The notes beneath the pieces were generated by a model. The model did no database searches, was not told the DNA's origin, and saw only the letters and a list, made by a program, of their open reading frames with translations. A program made the translations under genes and the position numbers. From UBA2767 sp965228625 (GTDB lineage Bacteria > Pseudomonadota > Alphaproteobacteria > Rhizobiales > Methyloligellaceae), in the NCBI GenBank assembly GCA_965228625.1, contig OZ245829.1, positions 4,092,001-4,156,000 on the forward strand: a DNA stretch of 64,000 bases, read 5' to 3'. Positions 9,414-18,585 of this stretch are shown here, in pieces; positions within the stretch are counted from its first letter, which is position 1, and each line of letters opens with the position of its first letter.

Positions 9414-10462
9414 GCGCTTCCCCCCAGTGCCGCAATGCCCTGCAGTGCCTCGTGCTCCATCTCCGGCGCGCGGATTCCGGTCAGCAGCAGCTCGATCGAC
9501 TGCTCGCCCCCGGTGACATGCCGTTCTCCCTGCAGCAGCGCCACCACGGCCCAGCGGGCCGCCGCCAGTATCTCCCAATAAGGCACGAGCGTCTCGTCGA
9601 CCGGGACGTCGCTCTCGCCATTATAGCCACGATAAAACGCCGTGCGCGATCCAATGCCGCCGGCTTCGCGCGCGTCCGCGCCGAAGCGCCAGCAGCGGGC
9701 GCAGAACCAGCCGATATCGATATGCCGGTCTCCCCAATGCGCAAACTCGAAATCCAGGATTGCGGTCAGATTTCCGTCCTCGGCCATGAAATTGCCGGTG
9801 CGAAAATCACCGTGACAGAACACGACCGTTTCGGTTTCCGGCGCGTGGCGCTCCAGCCAGCACAGAACGTATTCGAGCGCCGGGCGCGGTTCTGACACGG
9901 TGTCGAGGCCGGCGCGCATCTGCGCGACCTGTTCGAGGGCCGCGGCCCGGGCTGGAACGTCCATGAATTCAAGCGCTTGGTCCGGTGGACGGACGGAGTG
10001 TATCTTGGCGAGCTCGCGCCCGAGCGCTTCCGCAAGGTCGTCGCCTTTTTGCTCGAAGATCGGATCCCGGACCATGTCCCGGGCCTGCGCGTATCCCGCG
10101 ACCTCGCCGACGATCATGAACGGCGCGCCAATGATCGCGGCATCACGTGCGACGGCGATCGGTTCGGGCACCCGTGCGCCGGCCCCGTGAGCCGCCAACA
10201 GGCAAGCATACTCGTCGGCGCGGTTGTGACTGATTGGAAGGCGGGACGCGGCATCTGTCCGCAGCACCCAGTTGCGCACACCGGACTGCTCACCGCCCGC
10301 GACATGAACGCCGATACGCCAATTCTCGCCGATTGCCCCGCCGGACAGCAGCTCCCGCTCTTCGATCTTGACCGCATCCGCGCCAAGTTGGGCGGCGAGC
10401 CAGTCTTGCAAACTCCCGAGGTTTTGCGGATCGAGCGTGCGGGGCCGGGTGTCATGCGCCAT
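9410..10462 (-). CDS. APH-fold phosphotransferase (LvaA/ACAD10-11 kinase-like)
   Basis: 350 residues. The kinase motifs are HGDFRTGN (His217, Asp219, Asn224; catalytic loop) and ILDFEFAHWGD (Asp237; metal binding). The ATG shares one base with the acyl-CoA dehydrogenase stop (TGATG), so the two are coupled. In human ACAD10/11 this kinase domain is fused to an acyl-CoA dehydrogenase and phosphorylates 4-hydroxyacyl-CoA; in bacteria the two are often separate, as LvaA and LvaC. Aminoglycoside resistance is an unlikely role here. The frame stays open upstream through the dehydrogenase, but that part has no homologous content. Confidence 0.85.
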   Translation of the reverse strand: MAHDTRPRTLDPQNLGSLQDWLAAQLGADAVKIEERELLSGGAIGENWRIGVHVAGGEQSGVRNWVLRTDAASRLPISHNRADEYACLLAAHGAGARVPEPIAVARDAAIIGAPFMIVGEVAGYAQARDMVRDPIFEQKGDDLAEALGRELAKIHSVRPPDQALEFMDVPARAAALEQVAQMRAGLDTVSEPRPALEYVLCWLERHAPETETVVFCHGDFRTGNFMAEDGNLTAILDFEFAHWGDRHIDIGWFCARCWRFGADAREAGGIGSRTAFYRGYNGESDVPVDETLVPYWEILAAARWAVVALLQGERHVTGGEQSIELLLTGIRAPEMEHEALQGIAALGGSA

Positions 10463-11676
10463 CAGGACGGCGAGCCCCAGCTCCAGAAGTCCCGGCCCTC
10501 GGCGCGGTAGGTGTTCGCCAGCACCATCTTGTGAACCTCGTCCGCGCCATCGAGAATGCGGGCCTGTCGCGCATAGCGGTAAATCCACTCGAGGATCGTA
10601 TCCTTCGAGTATCCACGCGCGCCGTTGAGCTGAATGGCCGTATCCACAACCTTGTGCAGCATGTTGGCGCAATGGACCTTCGCCATGGAGACCTCCTTGC
10701 GCGCGAAGTCGCCCTGATCGAGCTTCCATGCCGCATTCATCACCAGCAGCCTGCCGATGTGGATCTCCTTGGCCATGTCCCCCATCATGAGCTGGACCGA
10801 CTCCCGGTCGGCAAGCTTGACGCCAAACCCCTCGCGCACGTCGATGTAGTCCTGGGCGATCTTCATGCAGCGCTCGGATAGCCCGAGCCAGCGCATGCAG
10901 TGGGTGAGGCGCGCGGGGCCGAGACGCATCTGCGCCACCTTCATGCCACGCCCGATTTCCAGCAGGCGGTTCTCGTCGGGAATCTCCACGTCGGTGAAGG
11001 TTAGTTCGCAATGGCCGCCATGTTCCTCGGGTCCCATGATCGGCACCTTGCGCACGATTTCGACGCCGGGCGTCTCCTTGTGCACCATGAAGGCGGACAG
11101 CTCGCGGCGCGGTTCGTCCGAGGTGCGCGCGATCAGAATGAAATGGTCGGCGACGCCGGCGCCGGTGATAAACCACTTGCGGCCGTTCACGACCCATGTC
11201 TCGCCATTGCCCTTCGGCGTCGCGCTGGTGCGGATCATGGTCGGGTCCGACCCTCCGCCCGGATGCGGCTCGGTCATGACGATGGCGCCGCGGGTTTCCC
11301 CGGAGATGATCGGATCGAGCCATTTCTCTTTCTGCTCTTCGGTGCCGACCTGGTTGAGAACACGCATGTTGCCGTCGTCGGGAGCGGCGCAGTTGAAACA
11401 GACCGGGCCGAAGATCGAGTAGTTCGCCTCTTCGTACATGACCGCCTGGCCGACGAAGGACAGCCCCATGCCACCGCGCTCCTTCGGTACCTGCGGGCAC
11501 CACAGCCCGGCGTCCTTTACCTTGGCGCGGACCTCGTCGCACAGGTCGAGACGGATGTTCTCGTGCTCGTCGTAATTGTCCCGGTCATCCTCGAGCGGCA
11601 GAATGTGTTCGGCGACGAAGCTCCGCGTGCGCTGCCGCACGTCTTCGACTTCCGGGGAAAGCGCAAAATCAATCAT
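10462..11676 (-). CDS. Acyl-CoA dehydrogenase of the ACAD10/11 (LvaC) type
   Basis: 404 residues with the three-part ACAD fold: N-terminal helices, a middle beta domain with the flavin stretch MTEPHPGGGSDPTMIRT and EHGGHCELTFTDVEIP, and the C-terminal helices. The EHGGH segment is characteristic of ACAD10/11. The usual catalytic Glu of the YEGT motif is replaced by Asp376 in LDGADEVH, also a mark of this clade, which removes phosphate from 4-phosphoacyl-CoA instead of simple beta-dehydrogenation. Co-transcribed with the SDR (10-bp gap) and the kinase. Confidence 0.88.
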   Translation of the reverse strand: MIDFALSPEVEDVRQRTRSFVAEHILPLEDDRDNYDEHENIRLDLCDEVRAKVKDAGLWCPQVPKERGGMGLSFVGQAVMYEEANYSIFGPVCFNCAAPDDGNMRVLNQVGTEEQKEKWLDPIISGETRGAIVMTEPHPGGGSDPTMIRTSATPKGNGETWVVNGRKWFITGAGVADHFILIARTSDEPRRELSAFMVHKETPGVEIVRKVPIMGPEEHGGHCELTFTDVEIPDENRLLEIGRGMKVAQMRLGPARLTHCMRWLGLSERCMKIAQDYIDVREGFGVKLADRESVQLMMGDMAKEIHIGRLLVMNAAWKLDQGDFARKEVSMAKVHCANMLHKVVDTAIQLNGARGYSKDTILEWIYRYARQARILDGADEVHKMVLANTYRAEGRDFWSWGSPS

Positions 11677-11686
11677 TGGACGAACT

Positions 11687-12460
11687 CTAACTCATGGACA
11701 GGAGCGCCCCGCCGTCGACGGGGATCACCGCACCGGTGATAAACGATCCGGCGTCCGACGCAAGCAACAGAAGAGCGCCGTCAAGCTCGGACGGCTCACC
11801 GACCCGCGCCTGCGGAACGCGAGAAATCAATCGCTTACCCGCTTCGGTTTCGAGAAACGCCGCGTTCATGTCCGTGGCGAAATAGCCGGGTGCGAGGGCG
11901 TTCACGCGGATCTTGTCCCGGGCCAGTTCGAGCGCCATGGCGCGGGTGAGCTGGACGATGGCGGCTTTGGAGACGGCGTAGGCCGAAACCCCCTTGAGGA
12001 CGCCGAAACCGAGAATGGACGCGATGTTGATGATCGAGCCTCCATTGCCGTGCATCCGCATCCGGCGGGCGGCTTCGCGCGCCGTACGGAACACGCCGTC
12101 GAGGTTGACGTCCATCACCGCGCGCCACTCTTCGTCCGGCATGTCGGTAAAGAACGCGCCGGACGGTACGCCGGCGGCGGTGACGAGAATGTCGAGCGGC
12201 CCGAGCGCACTTTCCGCCGTGTCGAAAGCCGGTGCGACCGCGTCCGGATCGGTTACGTCGAGCGGGACGGCCAGCGCCTTTCCGCCTCCGGATTCAATCT
12301 GTTGCACGGCCTCGCCGAGATTGTCGGCGCGCCGGGCGGCAAGCGCGACCCTGGCGCCGGCGCCGGCCAGTGTCATCGCAAAGTGCCGCCCCAATCCCGA
12401 CGACGCGCCGGTGACGAAGGCCGTACGGCCGGACAAATCGAATGTATCGGTACCTGTCAA
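11687..12460 (-). CDS. Short-chain dehydrogenase/reductase (SDR), LvaD-like by context
   Basis: 257 residues, classical SDR size. It has the TGASSGLG nucleotide-binding motif, LVTAAG (in place of NNAG), INIAS with the catalytic Ser region, and YAVSK with the catalytic Tyr and Lys, and it ends with GAVIPVDGGALLS. It is the first gene of the operon. In levulinate breakdown the equivalent enzyme (LvaD) reduces the 4-keto acyl-CoA to 4-hydroxyacyl-CoA; a 3-hydroxyacyl-CoA dehydrogenase role is the main alternative. Confidence 0.88.
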   Translation of the reverse strand: MTGTDTFDLSGRTAFVTGASSGLGRHFAMTLAGAGARVALAARRADNLGEAVQQIESGGGKALAVPLDVTDPDAVAPAFDTAESALGPLDILVTAAGVPSGAFFTDMPDEEWRAVMDVNLDGVFRTAREAARRMRMHGNGGSIINIASILGFGVLKGVSAYAVSKAAIVQLTRAMALELARDKIRVNALAPGYFATDMNAAFLETEAGKRLISRVPQARVGEPSELDGALLLLASDAGSFITGAVIPVDGGALLSMS

Positions 12461-12624
12461 GGGAATGCGTCCCGGGCGATCAGATCGGATCAGTGGACGA
12501 CCAGATCAGCAAAGTTCGCCGGGCGAGGCAAGGGCGGGTTATCAATTGCCGCGCCATGAGCGCTGATGCTACTCCCATGCATGCCGGTGCATCGATATCC
12601 GGTGGTAATTTCGGGAAAGATCGA

Positions 12625-13248
12625 ATGCTCAAGCTGTTCTATGCACCGGGCACCTGTGCGCTTGCCTCGCACATCGTGCTGGAGGAGGTCGAAGCCACAT
12701 ATGAACCCGTGCGCGTTGATTTCTCCAACAAGGATCAACAAAAACCGGAGTTTCTGGAGGTCAATCCCAAGGGTCGTGTTCCCGCGCTGGTGACAGATCG
12801 GGGCATCCTGACGGAGACGCCCGCCATCCTGGTGTTCATCTGCCAGAACGCCAACCGGCCCGAATTGGCATTGCTCGATGATCCGTTCGGCTTTGCCCAG
12901 GTCCAGTCCTTCAACAGCTATCTTTGTTCGACGCTGCATGTCGCCCACGCACATCGCATGCGCGGTCACCGTTGGGTCGATGCCGATGATGCCCATTCGA
13001 TCGCCGCGATGCAGCGCAAGGTCCCGGAGACCGTCGGGGCGTGTTTCGATCTGATCGAGCATGATATTCTGAAGGGCCCTTGGGTCATGGGAGACGCCTA
13101 TACGGTCTGCGATCCCTATCTGTTCACAGTGGCGCGCTGGCTGGAGGGCGACGGTGTCGATCCCAAGCGCATTCCGAAGGTTGTGGATCACCGGCAGCGT
13201 GTTTCGGAACGCGCGGCCGTCAAGCGCGCATTGGCAGCTGAGCAATAG
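12625..13248 (+). CDS. Glutathione S-transferase family protein (beta-like)
   Basis: 207 residues. The N-terminal thioredoxin-like domain begins MLKLFYAPGTCALASHIVLE, with a Cys at position 11 as in bacterial beta-class GSTs, and continues with VNPKGRVPALVTDRGILTET, the glutathione-contacting loop. The C-terminal helical domain has GDAYTVCDPYLFTVARWLE. The ATG at 12625 follows GGGAAAGA; an upstream frame extension to 12442 has no recognisable content. Divergent from the SDR operon, with a 164-bp gap. Substrate unknown. Confidence 0.85.
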   Translation: MLKLFYAPGTCALASHIVLEEVEATYEPVRVDFSNKDQQKPEFLEVNPKGRVPALVTDRGILTETPAILVFICQNANRPELALLDDPFGFAQVQSFNSYLCSTLHVAHAHRMRGHRWVDADDAHSIAAMQRKVPETVGACFDLIEHDILKGPWVMGDAYTVCDPYLFTVARWLEGDGVDPKRIPKVVDHRQRVSERAAVKRALAAEQ

Positions 13249-13308
13249 CTCGCCACTCGCACTGTCCTTTTCGATGCATAGTCACGTGTTGTTCCCGGAA
13301 ACGGTCTG

Positions 13309-14823
13309 ATGTCCCCCTCGAATGCGTCAGGCGCGGGTACTGCTGTCGACGTACCGGTCAGGACATTCTCGGACCGGCTGAAGGCGGCGGTCGTCGCTCC
13401 GATCCGGGCCATGCGGCTGCGCTACCTGCCGCTGCTGATGGTCTATTTCGCCTATGGCGCGCTCGGGCTTGTCGGCATCGCCGAGAGTTTCTGGATCAAG
13501 CAGGCGCTGAACATGACGCCCGCCGACCTTGCCGCGCTCGGTGTCTGGCTCACACTGCCCTGGACCATCAAGATGGTGTTCGGCCAGATCGTCGATTCGG
13601 TCGCGCTGTTCGGGTCGCAGCGACGCATCTATGTTTTTCTCGGCGCTTCACTCGTCGCCGCCGGCCTGCTGATCCTCGCGGGCGCAGCCGGCAACTGGTT
13701 CCCGGCATACAGCCTGGACGCGCTCTATGTCGCTGCCAAGCTGTCCATCGTCATCGGCATCGTGCTGCAGGACGTGGTCGCCGACGCCATGAGCACCGAA
13801 GTGGTGGACCGGGAGAATCCCGACGGAACCCCGAGGCCGAAAAAGGACGTCGAGCGGGAGCTTGCCATGGTGCAGGTTCTAGGCCGCCTGGCGCTGTCCT
13901 TCGGGATCTTTGCCGTTGCCGGGCTGAGCGGGCTTCTGGCGAAAATCTATGCCTACCAGACCGTGTTCCTGCTCGGGCTTGCCGTCCCCGCGATCTCGGT
14001 CACCGGTGCGCTGCTGGTCCGATTGCAGAAGGTTCCGCGCAAGCCCATCGACTGGCGCATTCTCGGCGGGGGATTCGCGTTCGGAGCCGTCGTCGCCGGG
14101 CTCGGCCTCGGTGGCGTGCCGTACAGCCAGGAGGTCATCTTCGTCGTGTCGATGGTCGTCGTCATCGCCATGCTTGCACGCGTGACGGGTGACCTGAACG
14201 CGGATGCGCGCCGCAAGATCTTCTATGCGGCCATTATCATTTTCGTGTTCCGGTCAACGCCATTGGTGGGGGAAGGCTACACCTGGTTCACGATCGATGA
14301 ACTCGGGTTCGATGAGGCGTTTTACGGGACCCTGGCTCAGATCAGCGCCGGGCTCGCCATGGCGGGCATCTGGCTGCTGGCGGACACGATCACCCGCCGG
14401 CCCGTGGCGAACGTCCTGCTCATCCTGACCGTTCTGTACACCGTCCTCTCCTTGCCGGCGATCGGGCTTGCCTACAGGATCGATCTCTGGACGCAGGAGA
14501 TGTTCGGCTTCGGTGCGCGCACGATCGCCCTGATCAACACCGCGGCGGAGTCACCGTTCGCGCAGCTTTCGATGATCCCGATGCTGACACTCGTCGCCAT
14601 CCATGCGCCGGCTGGCCGGCGCGCGACATGGTTCGCGTTGATGGCGTCGCTCATGAACCTGGCGCTCGTGGCTGGTCAGTTGCAGACCAAGTACCTCAAC
14701 TGGATTTTCGAGGTGAACCGGGGCGAGTACGCGGACATCCCCATGCTCGTGGTCACCGCGGTTCTGATCGGTTTCGTCGTGCCCCTCACTGTTATCCTGC
14801 TGTTCGGCAGGCGCGCCACGTAA
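13309..14823 (+). CDS. Folate/biopterin (FBT/BT1)-family membrane transporter
   Basis: 504 residues, about 12 membrane helices. The conserved region ESFWIKQALNMTPADLAALG then WLTLPWTIKMVFGQIVDS matches the BT1 family signature, a distinct branch related to MFS transporters. Family members in plants and protists move folates or pterins; bacterial members are mostly uncharacterised, so substrate is open. It starts with GTCTG-ATG about 60 bp after the GST and is followed 75 bp later by the CBS-nucleotidyltransferase gene. Confidence 0.75.
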   Translation: MSPSNASGAGTAVDVPVRTFSDRLKAAVVAPIRAMRLRYLPLLMVYFAYGALGLVGIAESFWIKQALNMTPADLAALGVWLTLPWTIKMVFGQIVDSVALFGSQRRIYVFLGASLVAAGLLILAGAAGNWFPAYSLDALYVAAKLSIVIGIVLQDVVADAMSTEVVDRENPDGTPRPKKDVERELAMVQVLGRLALSFGIFAVAGLSGLLAKIYAYQTVFLLGLAVPAISVTGALLVRLQKVPRKPIDWRILGGGFAFGAVVAGLGLGGVPYSQEVIFVVSMVVVIAMLARVTGDLNADARRKIFYAAIIIFVFRSTPLVGEGYTWFTIDELGFDEAFYGTLAQISAGLAMAGIWLLADTITRRPVANVLLILTVLYTVLSLPAIGLAYRIDLWTQEMFGFGARTIALINTAAESPFAQLSMIPMLTLVAIHAPAGRRATWFALMASLMNLALVAGQLQTKYLNWIFEVNRGEYADIPMLVVTAVLIGFVVPLTVILLFGRRAT

Positions 14824-14898
14824 GAAAATTCCGCGCATCCGGAAGCGTTGCCGGCAAACGTCAAATCATTATTGTCTTCGGCGGGTTAGGATGGGGCC

Positions 14899-16356
14899 AT
14901 GAGCACGCAGACCGAGATCTTCCGACGCATCGTGAAAGACCGTTTGGGCGACCCGCCGGTTCTTGTCGCGCCGACCACGTCCGTCAAGGAAGTCGTCACG
15001 CGCATGCAGGAGGAGAGGGCGACATGCGCCATCGTCATCAACTCCCGCCGCCGGCCCGTCGGCATCGTTACCGAGCAGGACGTCACCCGACGGATCGCAT
15101 TCAAGGCGACGCCGCGCACGCCCGTTTCGAAGATCATGACGTCGCCTGTGATCAGCATCCAGAGCACGGACTATCTCTACCACGCGGTCGCGTTCATGCG
15201 GCGGCGGTCGATGCGGCACATCCCGGTGCTGAACGAGCGCGGGCATGTCTGCGGGATGCTGTCCCTGAGCGAGGCGTTGTCGTTCCTGTCGGAAGAGACG
15301 CTTGAGCTCATGCGCATGCTGACCCATGAGGCGACGGTGGAGGGATTGCGCGCGGTCAAGGCGGCGCAGGTGGAACTGGCGGAGGCGTTGTTCGACGACG
15401 GCGTGCCGGTGCCGGAAGTGCAGTCACTGCTCACGGACATCAACCGCGACATCCACAGGCGCATCCTGCGCAATCACCTGGAGGCCATGGCCTCGGAGAA
15501 GAAGTGGGGCAAGCCGCCGGTCGATTTCTCGCTGATCATCCTCGGCTCCGGCGGACGCGGCGAGAATTTCCTGTTTCCCGACCAGGACAACGCGTTCATC
15601 CTCGACGACTATCCCGACAGGCATCAGAAGAAGATCGAACCGTTCTTCATCGAGCTTGCCGATCGGATGACGAAGGAACTCGACGCGGTCGGGTTGCCGT
15701 TGTGCCGCGGCTACGTGATGGCGACCAATCCCGTCTGGCGCAAGACGCGCAGCCAGTGGCGCGAGCAGATCACCTACTGGATGCAGTCGCGGTCACCGGC
15801 GACATTGCGTTACTGCGACATCTTCTTCGACTATGCGCACGCCTTCGGCGATTTCGAGTTCTCCAAGGAGCTGAGAGACTTCGTGACGGAAATGGGAGCC
15901 CGCAATCCGGGTTTCCTGAAAGACATGTTTTCCATTCAGGAGGACCACACGGTCGCGCTTGGCTGGTTCGGGCGGCTCGAGACGGAAACGGTCGACGGAC
16001 GCAAGGGGCTCATCAACCTGAAGTACCGCGGTACGCTGCCGCTCGTGGAATCCGCGCGTCTGCTGGCCCTGAAGTACGGCATCCCCGAAACCTCGACCTT
16101 CGAGCGGCTATCGGAACTTCACGAGCGCGAGGCCATCGACAACGACCAGTACGACTACCTGATCGGCGGCCTGGACCACATCACGCGTCTGCTGCTGCGC
16201 CAGCAACTCAATGATTTCAGGGCGCAAAAGACCGTCGGCAATTTCGTGCCCAAGGCGCGCCTGTCGAAGCGCGAGCGCCAGTACCTCGTCGATTGTTTCC
16301 GCGCCATCGACGATTTGCGCGGCCGCCTCAGTTCGGAATTTACAACGGACTTCTAG
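14899..16356 (+). CDS. CBS-domain putative nucleotidyltransferase (DUF294/GlnD-like)
   Basis: 485 residues. Two CBS repeats (about 20-70 and 80-130) are followed by a helical linker and a nucleotidyltransferase domain with GSGGRGENFLFPDQD (216-230), where Asp228 and Asp230 fit the metal-binding pair. A C-terminal helical DUF294_C domain follows. The family is thought to bind adenine nucleotides through the CBS pair and to nucleotidylate a target; the target is unknown. A lone gene between a transporter and the bufferin operon. Confidence 0.85.
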   Translation: MSTQTEIFRRIVKDRLGDPPVLVAPTTSVKEVVTRMQEERATCAIVINSRRRPVGIVTEQDVTRRIAFKATPRTPVSKIMTSPVISIQSTDYLYHAVAFMRRRSMRHIPVLNERGHVCGMLSLSEALSFLSEETLELMRMLTHEATVEGLRAVKAAQVELAEALFDDGVPVPEVQSLLTDINRDIHRRILRNHLEAMASEKKWGKPPVDFSLIILGSGGRGENFLFPDQDNAFILDDYPDRHQKKIEPFFIELADRMTKELDAVGLPLCRGYVMATNPVWRKTRSQWREQITYWMQSRSPATLRYCDIFFDYAHAFGDFEFSKELRDFVTEMGARNPGFLKDMFSIQEDHTVALGWFGRLETETVDGRKGLINLKYRGTLPLVESARLLALKYGIPETSTFERLSELHEREAIDNDQYDYLIGGLDHITRLLLRQQLNDFRAQKTVGNFVPKARLSKRERQYLVDCFRAIDDLRGRLSSEFTTDF

Positions 16357-16425
16357 AGCCGATTCGACAACGCACCTTACGCGCCAATCAAGAAACAGAA
16401 TGGCTCCGACGTGATCGAAAACGCC

Positions 16426-17211
16426 CTAGCCGTCCGGCGCGACGCGCGTCAAAAGGCCCGCGTTGATCCAGCTTTGCAGGTGCTGCGCCGCCCGTGTCGC
16501 CGCGTTATCTTCGCCGCCATAGATCGACAGCATCTCGCACAGAACGGAGAAGCGCACACCCTTGGCCGCCTCGTCCCACATCATCGCCTCATCAGAGGGA
16601 AGGGGCCGGAAGGACGCCATTCCGTTCGACCGGTAAACGATCAGCTGCCGCGTTTCGCCCGGTGTCTTGCTCTCGGGAGGCGTTTCTTCGTTGTGCAATG
16701 CCCGCCAGATGTCGGCGGCGTTGGTCGATTGGTCGAGCCGCCGCGTCGCGGGGTGGGGCTTGAACGTCAGTTGCGGCCAGGATTCGGGCGGGATCACCGA
16801 CAGATCGGCCAAAGTGACCATCGGTGCGTCGGGGGCGTCAAACACATCGTTGAGCGCGCGTTCGAGGTCGGCGAGGTCGCCGAGTTCCGGCAAGGCCCTG
16901 TATGGTTCGGATTTGCGCAAGAACTCGGGCAGTTTCGTGCCAAACCACCGCGCGTTTGGCGTGGCCGAGGGGTGCCCGCCAACAAAGCCGCGTGCCATCT
17001 GGCGAAAGTGATCATCGCCCATGTAATTGTTGAGTTTTTCGTAGTCGTTCGAAAGGAATTCCATGAGTCGCTCCGTATACGCATGTCTGTATACGTTCAG
17101 GAGGACGGCTCGGTTCTCTTTCGACGTGTCGAGCAGCTCGCCAAGGACGGCATCGTCGCCGTCGATCACGGCGCGCTGGAACTCGTCCTGAAGGCTCGCA
17201 AGGTCTTTCAT
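16426..17211 (-). CDS. bufC: BufC/HvfC-like partner protein (DUF2063)
   Basis: 261 residues. N-terminal LQDEFQRAVIDGDDAVLG and RAVLLNVYRHAYTERLMEFL are typical of the HvfC/BufC N-terminal domain (formerly DUF2063), a helical domain that helps the MNIO enzyme recognise its peptide. A second domain continues to about residue 250. It begins with an ATGA overlap on bufB, so both are co-translated. Last gene of the bufferin operon. Confidence 0.85.
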   Translation of the reverse strand: MKDLASLQDEFQRAVIDGDDAVLGELLDTSKENRAVLLNVYRHAYTERLMEFLSNDYEKLNNYMGDDHFRQMARGFVGGHPSATPNARWFGTKLPEFLRKSEPYRALPELGDLADLERALNDVFDAPDAPMVTLADLSVIPPESWPQLTFKPHPATRRLDQSTNAADIWRALHNEETPPESKTPGETRQLIVYRSNGMASFRPLPSDEAMMWDEAAKGVRFSVLCEMLSIYGGEDNAATRAAQHLQSWINAGLLTRVAPDG

Positions 17212-18068
17212 GCGTTCACGGGGGCCTTGGCTTTGCTCAGGACCTCGGCCGCAATCCTTCGTGCGACATCGAGCTCATCAACAAGCTCGGCCAGCGGCGG
17301 AATGTCGTCGTCGCGTTCGATGATTGTCGATACCGGACCGAAGCGGTGCAGTGCATAGCGATAAAGCTCCCAGACGTCGTCGCACACGGGCGCATCGTGG
17401 GTATCGATGATGTGCGTCTCCATGTGGGAATGCCCCGCAACATGGAACTGCAGAACCCGGTCCGCGGGGATCCCGTCAATGAAGTCCTTGGGATCGTACT
17501 CGTGGTTGAAGGCGCTGACATAGACGTTGTTGACGTCAAACAGCAGCCAGCATCCCGTGCGCCGGGTGAGCTCGGCGATGAATTCCCACTCCGGCATCTC
17601 CGAGCGCCCGAAGCTGACATAGCTGGAGACGTTCTCCAGGGTCAGGGGGCGGCCCAGATAGTCCTGCACCTGATGGACGCGGGAGGAAACATGATCGAGC
17701 GCCTCCTGCGTGTAGGGCACCGGTAACAGGTCGTGCAGATTGACGCCGTGCACGCCGGTCCAGCACAGATGATCGGAAATCCAGCGCGGCTCGAACCGTT
17801 CCGCCAGGCCCTTGAGCGCGGCGAGATAATCCATGTTGAGCGCGGCGGTCGAGGCAATCGACAGCGACACGCCATGCATGACAATGGGGTAGCGCGCACG
17901 AATGCGTTCCAGGATCTGCAGGGGCTGGCCACCCGGGATCATGTAGTTTTCCGATATCGCCTCGAACCAGTCGACCGGCGGATCGTGATCGAGAATCTCG
18001 GGATAATGGACCGGCCGGAGACCGAGGCCGAAGCCGATGAATTCAGGCTTTTGTGCGCTCTGGCTCAT
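17208..18068 (-). CDS. bufB: MNIO (DUF692) bufferin-maturation enzyme BufB
   Basis: 286 residues, the usual MNIO length, TIM-barrel fold. Metal-ligand motifs of the multinuclear iron oxidase family are in place: FEAISENYM, MHGVSLS, SDHLCWTGVHG, ENVSSY, DVNNVYVSAFNH, FHVAGHSH, DTHDAPV. MNIOs oxidise Cys residues of a precursor peptide, for example to thiooxazole in bufferins. It is downstream of a Cys-rich exported precursor and coupled to bufC, which defines the set. Cytoplasmic. Confidence 0.92.
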   Translation of the reverse strand: MSQSAQKPEFIGFGLGLRPVHYPEILDHDPPVDWFEAISENYMIPGGQPLQILERIRARYPIVMHGVSLSIASTAALNMDYLAALKGLAERFEPRWISDHLCWTGVHGVNLHDLLPVPYTQEALDHVSSRVHQVQDYLGRPLTLENVSSYVSFGRSEMPEWEFIAELTRRTGCWLLFDVNNVYVSAFNHEYDPKDFIDGIPADRVLQFHVAGHSHMETHIIDTHDAPVCDDVWELYRYALHRFGPVSTIIERDDDIPPLAELVDELDVARRIAAEVLSKAKAPVNA

Positions 18069-18095
18069 ATTGGGGCGCTTGTCGGGTTGACGCGT

Positions 18096-18121
18096 GACCC
18101 GCCGGCGCAGGCCGGCGGGTC
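18096..18121 (-). terminator. Intercistronic hairpin between bufA and bufB (attenuator candidate)
   Basis: GACCCGCCGGC and GCCGGCGGGTC form a perfect 11-bp stem around a 4-nt loop, 20 bp after the precursor stop. There is no T-run, so it probably acts as partial terminator or RNA-stability element. It would let the precursor be made in excess over its enzymes, which is inferred. Confidence 0.6.
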
Positions 18122-18141
18122 GGCGTAATCATCGGGGGCGA

Positions 18142-18402
18142 TCAGCTTTGTGTGGTCTTGCCACCTTTGGCGTCACACTCGGCCTTCGTCAGCGACACGA
18201 AGCCCTGGCCCTTGCAGGCATTCTTGCCCTTGCAGTCGTTCTTGGCGGTCTTGCACGCGCCCTGGCCCTTACAAGAGTTCACGCCGTAGCACTGAACCTT
18301 TTCCTGTGCCTGTGCCGAGCTCGGCACGGCAACGGCACCACCGATCACAAGCGCGGCGGCGGCAGCGGCAATCGTCACACCAGACGTCTTCGTCATTTTC
18401 AT
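18142..18402 (-). CDS. bufA: Bufferin-type Cys-rich precursor peptide (BufA2-like)
   Basis: 86 residues. A signal peptide runs to about residue 32 (Ala-rich core, AVPSSAQAQ cleavage region). The mature part has six Cys (38, 44, 50, 57, 63, 76) and the repeated units CKGQGAC and CKGKNACKGQG, as in BufA2-type periplasmic copper-buffering RiPPs. The start ATG follows GGGAGG by 8 nt. Known biology: some Cys are modified by BufB before export, and the product binds copper in the periplasm. An in-frame extension to 18465 is unlikely because it would bury the signal peptide. Confidence 0.85.
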   Translation of the reverse strand: MKMTKTSGVTIAAAAAALVIGGAVAVPSSAQAQEKVQCYGVNSCKGQGACKTAKNDCKGKNACKGQGFVSLTKAECDAKGGKTTQS

Positions 18403-18585
18403 GAGTAAATCCTCCCGTCGGTTACTTGGTGATGTGTTGCGGTCTTGGACCGCGAGTGAGCGCAATGCTCTCTACAGAGACGATCAGCCTACACATACAG
18501 ATGCACCGGAATTTGAAGAATTGTGGGCGGAATTGTGAGGTTGCAAACGGCCGCGCGCCGGCAAATCCGATTTCCCGCTCAGCCG

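Noticed and set aside
9410..11542. A 710-codon frame suggesting a fused dehydrogenase-kinase protein like human ACAD10/11
   Set aside because: Only the last 350 codons are kinase; the rest is the wrong frame of the separate dehydrogenase gene, which ends in a TGATG coupling.
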